Shown one piece after another: positions 1-11,400 of a DNA stretch of 64,000 nt. The translations under genes were made by a program, and so were the position numbers. This DNA is from Lineus longissimus. Taxonomy: Eukaryota > Nemertea > Pilidiophora > Heteronemertea > Lineidae. Under the pieces are notes generated by a model. It was given only the letters and a program-made list of their open reading frames with translations, did not search any database and was not told the origin of the DNA. Numbering within the stretch: position 1 is the first letter of the stretch; every line of letters starts with the position of its first letter. The DNA is taken from assembly GCF_910592395.1 (NCBI RefSeq), contig NC_088320.1:15932501-15996500 (forward strand). Reading direction: 5' to 3'.

Positions 1-281
1 GTAAAGAAATAAATGTCCAGGGAATACAAGTCCGGCTTCTTGATGTCCAATTGAATTTCTATTTTAGGATTGTGGCCACGTCACTCAATCCAACCCAAAC
101 TTTCCACAATGCCTGGTTATTGTAAAGACGACTTACAATCCAGGGGATTTTCATTCCTTTCAGTCTTGTTGTTAACTGGTTTACATTGAAACCAGTGCAA
201 ATGTATAAAAACAAATTTGGTTGGCCTGAAGTAAATTCAGAAATATGAGGGTTGATATCAATAACATTTCCATGCTTTCAG

Positions 282-801
282 TATAATATTGGCCTTGACA
301 TTTTTTCCAGTGAATCGCCATGGAGTGAAACCAACTGCAGCTGTTGGCTCATCGCAATCCCCCAGCGACGCTTCGTTTTTCGATGAAGCTCATAGGCCGT
401 CAACCTCCGCGGAACTGCCGAACTCCCAGTATCTTGAAACTTCAAGTGATCCTGCTACTCCTTCGATCCAACCAATCCTAATTCGTGAGTCAGATTCTGC
501 AGCCAAAGTAACCAAGCGTAAATCTACCCCTGATGAGCCACCGTGCAGTGCATCTGCCTATCAGTCAGTGATGAACATGCAGCAGATAGAGCATGAGCTA
601 CAGGTCAAACGTTACAAGCAGCAAATATTCATGCAAGAAACTGAAGAGGAACGCCGCATTGCCGAACACGAACAGCGCATGAAGGTTTGGAAACTGCAGG
701 AAACGTTGCTGACAGATCTCATCAAACGGCAAAGAAACTCACGTGATGGAGATGACTCAAGTACGATTTCGATTTCCCGTGTACTTGCACAGTTGGAGTA
801 A
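282..801 (+). CDS. Harbinger second protein, C-terminal exon (Myb/SANT-like partner)
   Basis: An open frame after a good acceptor (catgctttcag at 281) runs to a TAA at 799-801; a second acceptor ending at 310 (ttttttccag) is also possible. The first half is Ser/Pro-rich and the end is a charged coiled coil (ETEEERRIAEHEQRMKVWKL). This is the usual C-terminal shape of the Myb/SANT-like DNA-binding proteins that help PIF/Harbinger transposases; the DNA-binding domain itself would be in an exon left of the window or in the first 280 bp, and I do not see it. Confidence 0.5.
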
Positions 802-902
802 ATTGTCAAGAGATGCACCCAAATCGAAACAGGCATAAAATCAAGTCTTGTGTTCGTTATTTCAATAAAGCTAACCAGTCCCTTGGTCGATTCCTAGGAC
901 AA

Positions 903-940
903 CCCCCCCACCCCCCCCCCCCCCACCCCCACCCCCCAGG
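903..940. repeat. C-rich low-complexity tract
   Basis: Runs of C broken by single A. It lies between the two Harbinger genes, in the region where their 3' ends converge. Confidence 0.8.
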
Positions 941-1266
941 ATAACCCCGAGGTCAATTCCACTATTTATATGTTCCCAACCTCAAAAATATAAGTCAAGG
1001 GTATTATACAGTACGCCTGTGCTGACGCCACCGTCTGATGCCCCTGACCTCTAATTTGGAGGTCGGAAACATAAGTGGAATTGTCCTCGAGGGGGAATTG
1101 TCTGGAGGCAATTGTCTGGGGGATCATCACGAAAGGGATGCTACTATATTGATCCAGGTTACCAGGGTGACAGAGGAACCTGTGCAAAGCCTATCACCAT
1201 GTTCGAGAAATACGAACAGGGGACTGATTAGCTTTCACATGTTTCGTAGTATTTGCCACCTTAGTA

Positions 1267-2328
1267 TTATTGAAAATACTGCTGGACGATTGCTTGCCTC
1301 ACAGCATTTCCCAGCAAATCATTCCCTTCAATAGCGAGTTCTTCATCAATTGGCTCCGGAGCATCTCTGTCGAAGTCGGGTTCGGCGAGGTCGACTGCAA
1401 TGTTGTGCAACACGGCTGTTGCAGTGATGATCAACATAGCTGTGTCCAGTTTAACACGAACGCCTGTTCGTAGGCATGGAAAGCGGCGTTTCCAAACTCC
1501 AAACATGCGTTCCACAACACTACGGGTGCGTTTCTGTGCAGTGTTGTAACTGGTTTCTGCGTGACCATGTGGATTTCGGAAAGGAGTCATGAGAAATGAC
1601 CTGCAAGGGTATCCGGAATCTCCAAGTAACAGACCGTTAAATTCATCATTTTCAAAACGGGCACAAACCATACTGTTATCCAAAATACGCGAATCGTGCG
1701 TGGAGCCAGGCCACCTTGCTACAATGTTAATGAACTTCATGTCTGCATCGGCTATTCCCTGCACGTTCAGAGACATGAAACCTTTACGGCATCTGTAGAT
1801 TTCTCTGTTCGCCACACTTGGAGCCTGGATGGGTACATGTGTTCCATCAATGCACCCCAAGACACGTGGAAAGCTGTTTTTTTCGAAGAACTTGTGATGC
1901 ATCATTATGGCATCATTGTCATTCGGGATTCGGATGTAATTCCTCGCTTTTCTAGCAATGGCTAGGGATACTTTGGCAACTATCCGACTCGCTGCTGGTT
2001 GCGAAACATTGTTAAGGTCACCACAAACGATCTGAAATGTTCCCGTGGCGTAGAAACGTAGGGCCACTTGTAGCTGAATAACCGGCGGAATCGGGTGTCC
2101 TCGATTATTCTGAGCAGGGGGGATTTCATCGGCGATGATGTTCAGCACATAATTGAATCCTGCTTTAGTGAACCGGTACCGTTTTCGGAAATTTTCGTCA
2201 TTTAGTTCATGAATATCGTCCCGGTACTGTCCACGCGGTTGCCTCACCACCACTCTTTGGTCTATCCTGGGTTGATAAACAGCCCGCACACGATTTAACG
2301 CAGCAATTCTTTGAAGAAAGTCACCCAT
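1267..2328 (-). CDS. HARBI1-like PIF/Harbinger transposase (DDE nuclease)
   Basis: Single uninterrupted frame. The start is taken at MGDFLQRIAALN (2328); the frame is open to 2394 but the extra residues do not look like the family. An N-terminal helical region (KRYRFTKAGFNYVLNIIADE, GHPIPPVIQLQVALRFYATG) precedes the DDE_4 nuclease core: first Asp in RVLGCIDGTHVPI, second in LLGDSGYPC, Glu in SVVERMFGVWKRRFPCLR. At about 353 residues it is full length, with all three catalytic residues present and no stops, so it could be recently active. It acts in the nucleus, cutting the transposon ends and inserting at short A/T-rich targets. Confidence 0.9.
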   Translation of the reverse strand: MGDFLQRIAALNRVRAVYQPRIDQRVVVRQPRGQYRDDIHELNDENFRKRYRFTKAGFNYVLNIIADEIPPAQNNRGHPIPPVIQLQVALRFYATGTFQIVCGDLNNVSQPAASRIVAKVSLAIARKARNYIRIPNDNDAIMMHHKFFEKNSFPRVLGCIDGTHVPIQAPSVANREIYRCRKGFMSLNVQGIADADMKFINIVARWPGSTHDSRILDNSMVCARFENDEFNGLLLGDSGYPCRSFLMTPFRNPHGHAETSYNTAQKRTRSVVERMFGVWKRRFPCLRTGVRVKLDTAMLIITATAVLHNIAVDLAEPDFDRDAPEPIDEELAIEGNDLLGNAVRQAIVQQYFQ

Positions 2329-2599
2329 CTTCTCGGCTGTCTGTGCACAAGTGACAGAAATCAGCCTGTAAGGAACACTTTTAGGATACCCCAAGGGTAT
2401 CCTAACGATTTAAGGTGGAGATGAGCCCAAAGTTAGGAATTCCTTATCCTAAAAAAACTTCTAGAAATGGGTCAACCTTTGCATTAGGAGAGGATTTTCA
2501 GGTATACCTTTGGCGGTATTTTAGGATGCTTCTAGAATAGAAAATGGTGAAGGTGTCACTTAAAGGGCCGCTTTAGGGCCACCTTACGCTTTTAGGATT

Positions 2600-3790
2600 C
2601 TTCTAGAATACGGGCCATTGCTTCCGTGTTGTTCACTCGCAAAAGAATGGACATGTTCAATCCCAATATGGGCCTACATTCCCAATCCACAGTGCATATA
2701 GGCCCGCAATGTGACACGGCATAACCTGTGGGAACGATCAATAACACCAACGAAGGTTCATTGTCCGTGTGGCGCGCCAGGCGGTAAAAAGGGAATGTTG
2801 TGCAGGGCACGGAACAGCCTATGGATACGCAGCCTAAGAGGGCCTTTATGAATACGACCCCTGATCACCACTGGCCAGTGAGACCTAATTTGGTCTCCTT
2901 ATGGTGATGAACGGGGCTGGTGCACTGCATGCGTCCGGGTGAAGTTGAAAGTGGCTCTCATGGGACCTCAACAGTATTTAAAGAGCAGTGAATCCTGCTC
3001 ATTAGCATATCTCGCGCACTGCTCCTTCTTGTCAAACATCGTAGTGAAATCGTAATGGAAAACGTCTGGCTTTGCGCCAGACATTCAGACTAATAAGTGA
3101 AGAACTGATAGGTAAAGAACTTCTACTTGCGCGAGACTGCTGTGATAAAATGATCATTGCAGAGACTCCGGTGACGTACACATATATTTTTTACAATCAA
3201 AAATGCCCTCAAAAGACGACATGGAATGATTATTTTATTGATATTTCCTACTATATACCTTCCAATTATCACTTTATACAAATAGATCGGCGTTAGGTCG
3301 CATGCTTTTATTTCCTGGTGACACTATAAAGCAAAATAGTTGCAACCCCGTAAATGCGCTATAAGTCCAATAATAAGTGACGGTGACACGTTATAAATGT
3401 TTCGCGAGCTACGCTTTTTTGCCGCTACGCAGCGCTTTGGGCCATTGCGTCCAGCAGCAGTAGCTCCTCCATAGCCTTCGAAAACAGCTTGCAGTCCACT
3501 TTATACACAGATTGGCTCAGGAAGGCTTGGTTCTGTGATGCAATCGATTGCAAGGACTGTTGTAAAGTAGGCCTCCTTACAAAAAAATCGATAAGAAATC
3601 AGACATGGAATCCTAAACAACCACGATACGAGCGCCATAACACCGTTTGCATTTTGACCAACTTTACCGTTAACGTTCACGTTTGTGAATTTCGTCATCA
3701 TCGAAACATACAAAACGTTATTTACTCGAACGAACGATAAACTGTCGTTGTCGTACACGTTTACGTTTATCGTTTGGTTTCGAAACCTCA
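2600..3790. other. Intergenic, no gene seen
   Basis: No coding sequence with domain or splice support on either strand. Short frames here show no family features. Confidence 0.5.
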
Positions 3791-3791
3791 C

Positions 3792-4212
3792 TATTGTAGA
3801 ACGGAGAACATCCCGGCATAAAATTTTCGTGAATGCCTCACGATGGAAATATTCGCGGCAGAATATTTTCGCGAGTGAATTTTTTTTTCCAAGAAATTTA
3901 AATTGTCTATTTTGACTCTAAGCTCTTAGTGTATGGGGACTGTATTGGGACAATGTCCCCTACTTGGCATAATCTGAGCAATAATTAAGTAAAAGTTGTT
4001 TAAGTTTGGTGTAATTATGACAAGTGCTAATTGCGCGGGGTTTCCACGTACGCCTTCGTTGGGCCAAGCTGTATGCAGTGCCTCTGTGGAAACATGTCAA
4101 CAATGACATAGATTTCAAGCTAATAGCAAGAGATTTTCGCGGCAGAATATTTTCGCGAGCCTGACCTACTCCCAAAAATATTCTGCACGCGAAGTTTTTC
4201 CGTTCTACAATG
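3792..4212. mobile_element. MITE family A, copy 1
   Basis: Bounded by inverted ends (attgtagaacgga / tccgttctacaat). Inside it has two copies of gcggcagaatattttcgcga. Related copies lie at 12744-13223 and 23340-23478. About 420 bp and non-coding, so a non-autonomous DNA transposon. Confidence 0.7.
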
Positions 4213-4550
4213 TGTAGTGCACAATATTTTGGAAATGTGAAATTAAAATTATTTGTGAAATTTACAGTATTTATGCTTTAAATGGAATTTCAAATGTTCT
4301 GGAATAGTGGATTTTACTGAGAAGGCTAATCCTCATGAATCTAATCCAAAGTTAAATGTCATCGAATTTTGAAAAGAGGATCCCATGTCAACTATGTGTT
4401 GCTATGTTGACTATATTGAAATGTCCGTTGGTTGCGCTTTATTGTAGAATAGGTTTGAGAAGTTTCGTCAGGACTCCATGAAAGGGGAATGTCCGTGAAA
4501 GAGGAGTGTCCTCTTTACTTTTCTAGCTCTCCATTGGTAGATTTTTCTTT

Positions 4551-5140
4551 CTGGCCTCCAGGCGGCCATCTTGGAAATATTTTTTTTCCTTTTTGAAGCC
4601 AATGGTTCTACGTAGAGGGACAACAAATTTATGGTGCGTGTATCTAATAAGGTTAAATGACATATCACCCGGGTTTTTGATTTGACCTACTTTTCAAGGT
4701 CACAGAGGTTAAAGTTCACTAAATCATCGATTGGTGGCACGTTTCGTTTCTATTTGAGCTAGAAGGTTCTAAACTTGTGAGGACATACATCTAGGGACCC
4801 TCTATTCTACCCCAATAATTTGTCCCGCTCGGACTTCAAATATGGCCGCCAGGCGGCCATCTTCAAAATTAAACAAAGTCGGATTGAAACCATATTTCAT
4901 GTGATTGCATATCTATGTACTCTCTACAACGTCCCTGATTTTCAGTCAAATCCATCGACCAATATGACCGCCAGGCGGCCATCTTGAAAATTAAACAATG
5001 TCCTATTCCTCCGAATCTAATGATTGGATTGCAACCAAACTTCATGTGATTATGTATCTATGTACTCTTATCAATATCCTTAATTTTCAGTCAGTTCCCA
5101 TTACAAATATGGCCGCCAGGCCGCCATCTTGAAAATCCAA
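4551..5140. repeat. Four copies of a GC-rich palindromic motif
   Basis: The core ggccgccaggcggccatctt (with small changes) occurs near 4555, 4843, 4963 and 5107, each followed by gaaaatt and an AT-rich stretch. Part of a degenerate direct repeat with uneven spacing. Confidence 0.65.
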
Positions 5141-5429
5141 CGAAGTCCTTTTCCTCCTAAACTGTTGAACAGATGTCAACCAATTTCCATGTGACATGTA
5201 CATGTACACTCCTCAACAACCCTGAAATTCAGTCAACTTTAAAACAAAATTCTATAATTAGATGATACCGGTAATTTTCTTTTGTGCCAATGAGCCGAGA
5301 AGAATGATATTATTCAATGGAATCAAAACTGTTGAAACTAGCCAGAAACGGTTCTCCCCATATCCACTGAAAATGACATGCATTACATTATTCGAGATGA
5401 TCACATGGACCATTTCATTTTGTAAAATA

Positions 5430-6480
5430 AGACATTTCACTTCTATAATTGCTCATATATTCATGTTCACACAAGCCTTATCATCAGTCAGTCAAGTTTG
5501 AACACAATTAGCCCAAACACAAAGCGTCCTGAGAACGTGAAGTGTGTGACATTTCGCTAGTTTTTGAGGTTTCTTTGTGAAAGTCGGGTTTATAAAACCA
5601 TTTTTTCTACAAAGATGAATGATCTCTAGGTAAAATAGCATATATATTCTTGTTCAGGCAATCGAAGTCATCAATCCGACAGTGGTAGTTGGACACTTTA
5701 TAACCTGATAACTCTGGATAATATTGACTTACATTTCATAAGCTTTCGGACTCAGCTGAGTCCTTGGTCACATGATCACTCGTGACGTCATCGGGCGTAG
5801 TGATCGTCGGGGATCCCGAATTCGACTGTGCCCCCCTCCTGACTCTGGTCCTCAAGATATTACTCCATCTGACAGTGGTTTCAACAAAATTAAGGCAAGA
5901 CTTCAACCAATATTGAAATAATATATTTTGTAGATTAATGCAAAAGAGTGCTTACAAATCCTCTTTTTTGTAAGATGAGACATTTCCCTGCAAAATGTTC
6001 TCATATATTCATGTTTTCACAGACCTAATATCTGTCAAAGTTCTAACAAAATTTGCCCAAACATAAAGCGTCCTAAGAACAAAATAACTTTTGTAATATT
6101 TGTAAAATTTATGTTCATCAAAGTCACTATTTTCAAAAATCAACCATGCTTCCAGTCAGAGTAGTCCTAGCTACACTAAACAATGGTATATATATTAAGC
6201 ATAGTATATATACTAGAAATTAATCTCTACCTGGGGTGACACAGAATGCATTGTTTAGAATGAAGCTTGTTTTACACTGTACAATGTATTTTGTAGATTA
6301 ATGCAAAAAGAGTGCTAACAAATCCTCTTTTTTTGTGAGATGAGACATTTTACTGCAAAAACTGTTCATATGTTGATGTTGTCACAGATCTAATAATCAG
6401 TCTTTGAACGTTCTAACAAAATTGGCCCAAACATTAAGCGTCCTAAGAACAAAATAACTTTTATAGGAGGAATTAGGCTG
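5430..6480. repeat. Direct repeat array, about 370-bp unit (locus 1)
   Basis: The marker aaagcgtcctaagaac recurs near 5520, 6066 and 6436, preceded each time by a conserved block (aaatcctctttttt, catatattcatgtt, aaaattggcccaa). The same array is present at 23580-24480. Confidence 0.65.
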
Positions 6481-6609
6481 ATGCCACGAGATAATGAACA
6501 GGTGTGAGATCGGTGATTCGCGAGTATATACAACTACATATTGCTACATTTTCTAGAGTATAATGGTATCAATAAATGACCATTGTCAGTTAAGAGTGCA
6601 TGTACAGTA

Positions 6610-7670
6610 CGGTATACGGTAAAAAAGGTACAGGAAAAAAAGGTACAGGAAATAAAAGTACAGGAAATAAAAGTACAGGAAATAAAAGTACTTGAAATAA
6701 AGGTACGAAAATAAAGGTACAGGAAATAAAAGTACAGGAAATAAAAGTACATGTACTTGAAATAAAGGTACCGGAAATAAAGGTAACGGAAAAAAAGGTA
6801 CAAAAATGGCATAAATAGGTAAAAAAGGTACACAATTTTTTTTCAGAATATTATTCTCTTCAACTGGTTCAGACTCGGCCTATGTCTTAATGCCCATTTT
6901 CTTCTTCTGTGACTAAGGTGGTGCCTTAAAATAGTTTAATACATTGCGGACAATTTTGTTACGGAATGAATTTGAGGAAAATTCTTTGAAGAAATTGCCC
7001 AACAGGGGAGCTGACGTTTTTTTTTGTAACAACTACATTCATGTTCTTTTAAATTTTAAAATACTCGGGTCGTATTCTTATTAGGGGCGGATCCAGGATC
7101 TTGGGAAGGGGAGGCGCACCTTGCATCCTACCTGGCATTTCACATTAAGATTCTCGCCAATTTCCCTAAATAGCTTGTGTTTGGTCTCAAATCTAGTAAT
7201 TTGTCTGTTAAGACCTAATTGGCCAGACACATTGTTAATTTGAGCCAGCTCTATGATGAATGTTAATTTATTAATTGCAATTTAACTTGAACATTGGTAC
7301 ATTTATCAGTTAACCCTTTTGCAGAGGGAATTGTCCTAGAATCTTTACAATCATCATAATCTTGATAGCCGTGTTTTCACTATTGAAAACCATAACGGTA
7401 TACTGGAAATTTGATATACCTATTTCTAAGGCCTATGCAATGCCTACGCAACAAATAAAGTTAAAGTTATGAACAGAAAAAGAGGGAATTCAAATGATAT
7501 TTAAAAAAAATATTGTGTACTTTTTTACCTATTTATGCCATTTTGTGAACCTATTTTTCCAGTACCTTTTTTTCCGGTACCTTTATTTCCTGTACCTTTT
7601 TTCCTGTACCTTTTTTCCTGTACCTTTATTTCCGTACCTTTTTTTCCTGTACCTTTATTACCTAGATTCG
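6610..7670. mobile_element. Element with minisatellite-type inverted ends
   Basis: The left arm (6610-6846) is a tandem array of ggtacaggaaataaaa variants plus a unique end (aaatggcataaataggtaaa). The right arm (7500-7670) is the inverted equivalent (tacctatttatgccattttg, then cctttttttcctgtacc units). About 650 bp lie between. Likely a foldback-type DNA transposon whose ends consist of tandem repeats. Confidence 0.65.
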
Positions 7671-7849
7671 TACAGTACATGTAAATGGAGCATCGAGGAT
7701 AAATGTTTTCTAAGCCAACTTCTGTAATAAAATCTGGTTTATAATAATTCTAGTTTATAATGCTATGAATACTAATATAAACGGCCTACGGAAACTTGAC
7801 AAAAGTAGGTCGATACAGTGACCTTGTTAAAAACCGTGCACAATGAAGT

Positions 7850-8097
7850 TCAAATTGCATACAAATATTTTTTCACAGCCAGGGGAATGATCCAGTCCAG
7901 ATCTTGCAGATGTATTTTATCTGGTCCAAGTTTCCAAGTGGCGGCCAATGCTTGGAGGTCGAAAGCAGGATTACTATAGTGAGTTCCTTCTTCGCTCACG
8001 TCCGTTTTCATGATCAGTACGATCGCCAGCCTGGAAGCTAGTTTCTTCAACACCGTCCCCATCGTTCACCTCACTGGTGCTTCTAGTAGCAAGAGCC
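7850..8097 (-). pseudogene. Duplicated, frameshifted copy of the terminal exon (exon 44')
   Basis: About 120 bp are nearly identical to exon 44, including the acceptor AG. A 14-bp deletion relative to 8332-8345 shifts the frame, so splicing from exon 43 would give a changed tail ending NGRERRRNSL. In the shifted frame the reading stays open after the deletion (SEEGTHYSNPAFDLQALAAT) to a TGA at 7850, which may be the ancestral C-terminus, with an NPAF motif. It could be an alternative last exon or a dead copy. Confidence 0.6.
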
Positions 8098-8209
8098 TTA
8101 GTCGGTGTCGATGCCTCAATAGCTATAGCTTCTTGTTGCCAATTAGACGAAAGTGCATGGATCTATTTCAAAAGGCAAATAGAGGACTAGAAGGTTGACA
8201 CACAACAGT

Positions 8210-8215
8210 TTTATT
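8210..8215 (-). terminator. Polyadenylation signal AATAAA
   Basis: AATAAA on the minus strand (tttatt on plus) 32 bp after the TGA of exon 44. Its position supports a transcript that ends between the two copies of the last exon. Confidence 0.55.
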
Positions 8216-8246
8216 AGTTTGTATGCATCATACCGTATCAAGAAGA

Positions 8247-8426
8247 TCACCACCGGAAGTGGGGAGCGTAGCTACTCCTGCAAATAGAGGTTGGGCGAGT
8301 TCCTTCTTCGCTCACGTCGGTTTTCCCGATCTTAGTCACCGAAACAGTACGATCGCCAGCCTGGAAGCTCGTTTCTTCAACACCGTCCCCACCGTTCACC
8401 TCACTGGTGCTTGTGGTAGCGAAAGC
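8247..8426 (-). CDS. Exon 44: terminal coding exon of cytoplasmic tail
   Basis: Residues 3184-3242, beginning AFATTSTSEVNGGDGVEETS and ending in TGA at 8247. Acceptor tgtttatatttaag. Acidic and Ser/Thr-rich, as expected for a signalling or sorting tail. The end of the exon (after EEGTR) differs from the duplicated copy, so the C-terminus used here is new sequence at a duplication breakpoint. A polyadenylation signal lies about 30 bp downstream. Confidence 0.72.
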   Translation of the reverse strand, partial: AFATTSTSEVNGGDGVEETSFQAGDRTVSVTKIGKTDVSEEGTRPTSICRSSYAPHFRW

Positions 8427-11400
8427 CTTAAATATAAACAAGAGGGTGTGAATGCAAGTTGCTTTAGCAAAAACCGTTGTGCATCGTATAACCTTTTAAT
8501 GCAAATAAAGGGTCAGATTAAATGGAACTGATTCAGCTCACCTGCCAAAATGGACAAAATAACTAATTCCTTGAACACATGCAGGTTACATTGATATACA
8601 TGTATTTGAGATTGTGTAGATTGTCTCAATAGTTAAAGGTTCTTGTTGGCCATTTAGACGAAAGTGCATAGATCTATTTCCTAGGCAAATATAGAGGAAT
8701 ATAGAAGGTTGACACAGGACATTTTAGTTCGGATGCATTAAGCCAATGTACAGTTCTATACGCATCAGATGTGAACAAAAGAAGACGACGATTCCTGTGC
8801 GCAGCCAACTCACCGGATTTAGCAGACCAATTGGGTAGTTTTCTTGAACACGTTCTCTCTCACTTGCGGCATTAGAATTTGCACTTTCTTTGCTGTGTTT
8901 ACTAAAAAAACACGAAACAAACGCGATAAATCAAATAAATACGTTTTCCCTTCACAAGAACACCGAAAATGGCATTTACTACAATGGGTGATATGAATAA
9001 AGACTAGCAAATGCTTTTATCTAAAACTCCATGTACATTTACACTAGGCCTTTCTGTAAAAAATTGTAGTAAAATCATTTACTTTTCTTTATTCATATCG
9101 CCCAATATTTGTAAAAAAATAAGCATTATCGCAATCCTACAGAATAACGTCAGGTAAGCCTAGAACATTCTCAGCTGACAGCGTGACAACTGCGCCATGA
9201 ACACAATTGTGATGACATTTCAGTAGTTTGCGGCAAAATTGGCGAGGACAAATACTTAAAGAGTTGGTATGTCCCTGACAGATTTGCATCCCCCCCCCCC
9301 CTCCCCAACACCAAAGGCCTGGTTAAAAACACAGACGCCCGACCATCAAACGACCAACTGCACTTGAAGCATGAAATACATCCGTTGACTGGTCCAGCTT
9401 GACTAAACAAGCAACAAATTCATATCGACAAGACAGAGGCGCTCGATTCGCTAAAAGAAAAACGGAAATATCCATAGTGGGTTCGAACTTGGGACTGTTT
9501 TGATCAAGACCTAACTCTGACACTCCCAGCAAAGAATTGTTTGTGTTAAGTTGAATTTACGTGTGCTTTATTATTAAGGACACGAGAACCGTGTAAACAA
9601 CGACTTCGTGGCATAGTGGTGATGAGTAAATGATCCAGTGCCGAAAAGTAATGCGTTCGAACCACCTAGTCATATATTTAACTTTTTTTCTTGATGAGGA
9701 AAGTGCCTCTGTGGCCAGAATGTGTCGTCAAAGAACTTTTTGTTTTGCAGTCAAGTGAGACCAGCCAACGTATATCGATCATGCCTCAAGTGCTCTTGGT
9801 CGTTGGATGATCTGGCGTTTGTGTCTAACTCTTTTCCCAGGCGTTATTGCCCAAAATGGGTTACACGGGCTTAATTCTCTCTGTGGAACTTGATCATATA
9901 ATGCATCAACGTGAAAAAAAAAATCCCTGAAGGGCAGAGACCTGTATTCATCCACGACCGGAAGTGTGGCACAGTCACATAGAGCTTATCAAAATGTCAA
10001 GTTGTGGTAAATACATGGCTCGGATGGACCAAATTGGAATTAATTCTCAATCTGTGGTTGATTCTTAATCTACAGAGTCAGGCCATCACAGAAATATGCT
10101 TTTTGATAATATATTTACGAAAATGTGGTCTCACTGGTCAGTTTAGAACTTGTACTTTGACAGGGCCATATCAATGCGCCAGTGACGTTTTGATGGATAT
10201 GGTGTACGGAAATCTCTTTTTCTCAGGCAATCGGTATTGGAATGTTTTTAAACTTTATTATGCTATTGGCAAAGGGTTCTTCTTGACACATATAAAATTT
10301 TGTGCAGATTGATTGGTCCAATGAGTACTTTTTTTACCAAAACTTATGCACAACAATGTACACGTAATATACACATGTTTTAATAGAGGACTCTGGCCTG
10401 AAAGTGGTAAATAAACAATAGATTGCATTTAAAACGTTTCTTTTTATAACACTAACAAGCATATCGGTGGATGTATATCGGTGGATGTATTCATAAGGCT
10501 GTATTGTTTTAGCAGGTGTCAAAATATCATTATACAATCCAGGGTGGCTAATGAGTAGTTCCCGGATGTAGAGCTTGCCGTTGTTTTTTTCTAACGTGAC
10601 TGTTAGAGTGATCAGTGACACTTTAATTTTTATAATCGTTATTATTCATATTTTGAAGGATGCTTAAAGCTGACATGTATCCATAAAAGCCCTGAGTGGA
10701 TTCTGGCACTATAAATCATTTAAATATTATCATTATTATCATTATTAAAATCCAAGGCACTCTACATCAGATTAAACCCCAATAGTGGAAATTCGATATA
10801 AAGTGATGTGTATGCTAAAATGTTTAAAGGCAGTCTTGAAATCAATTCCATAGGGTCATTAGGTTGCCAAATGGTTCCTTCGAAGATAATCAATATGCTA
10901 TGAAAGATTTGAAATTCAAAGCAACAAACATGTCTCCATTTGGGCAAGTCAAGCTGTAGAGTCATCATTGGTGTAAATCGTGTCATAATTGGTGTCAATT
11001 GTAGCATTATTGGTGTCAATTGTAGCATTATTGGTGTCAATTGTAGCATTATTGGTGTCAATTGTAGCATTATTGTGTGAAACGTGTCATTATTGCAGAT
11101 ATAAGACAAAACGCGTGAAATGAGTGCCAAAAAACTGCAAAATGATTGATGACAACATGTACCTTCTTAAAGCTCTCTTAAACTCTCGAACCCTGGGTTC
11201 AAGTGATTACTCACCCAGGTAGCATCTAGTGTAGATTACCATGATGCATGACGTTAATTATGTGCTGTAAGAACCCCTCACTCTGCTGGTCATTAATAGT
11301 AAATGATAAGGCAACCTATTTTCCTTAACCTTTTGCCCTAGGTGGCCTCTCAATTACATGATTCCTACACCGTATAACGGTGTAGGCCATACAGAAGTCC

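Larger units (their letters stand above)
282..2600. mobile_element. PIF/Harbinger DNA transposon with two convergent genes
   Basis: A HARBI1-like transposase on the minus strand and a putative second Harbinger protein on the plus strand face each other, the two-gene layout of the superfamily. The left end probably lies near or beyond the window edge. At the right, the motif ttaggat-n-cttctagaat recurs at about 2446, 2519 and 2590 and may be subterminal. I could not fix the terminal repeats or the 3-bp target duplication. Confidence 0.65.
7970..8735. repeat. Tandem duplication of last exon and upstream intron flank
   Basis: Exon-containing blocks 7979-8097 and 8298-8426 match, and so do their intron flanks 8128-8230 and 8636-8735 (shared ttagacgaaagtgcat). 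The two units are in the same orientation, so this is a direct tandem duplication followed by unequal indels. Confidence 0.7.

Noticed and set aside
1589-1965. Plus-strand frames opposite the transposase
   Set aside because: Antisense shadows of the HARBI1-like frame.
6534-6835. Long minus-strand frames rich in Phe/Tyr/Leu
   Set aside because: They are translations of the GTACAGGAAATAAAA tandem repeat, with no start context or domain.
9400-9520. Possible second tRNA-like sequence around gtgggttcgaacttggg
   Set aside because: A B box-like word alone; gttcgaac is palindromic and no A box or stems fit on either strand.
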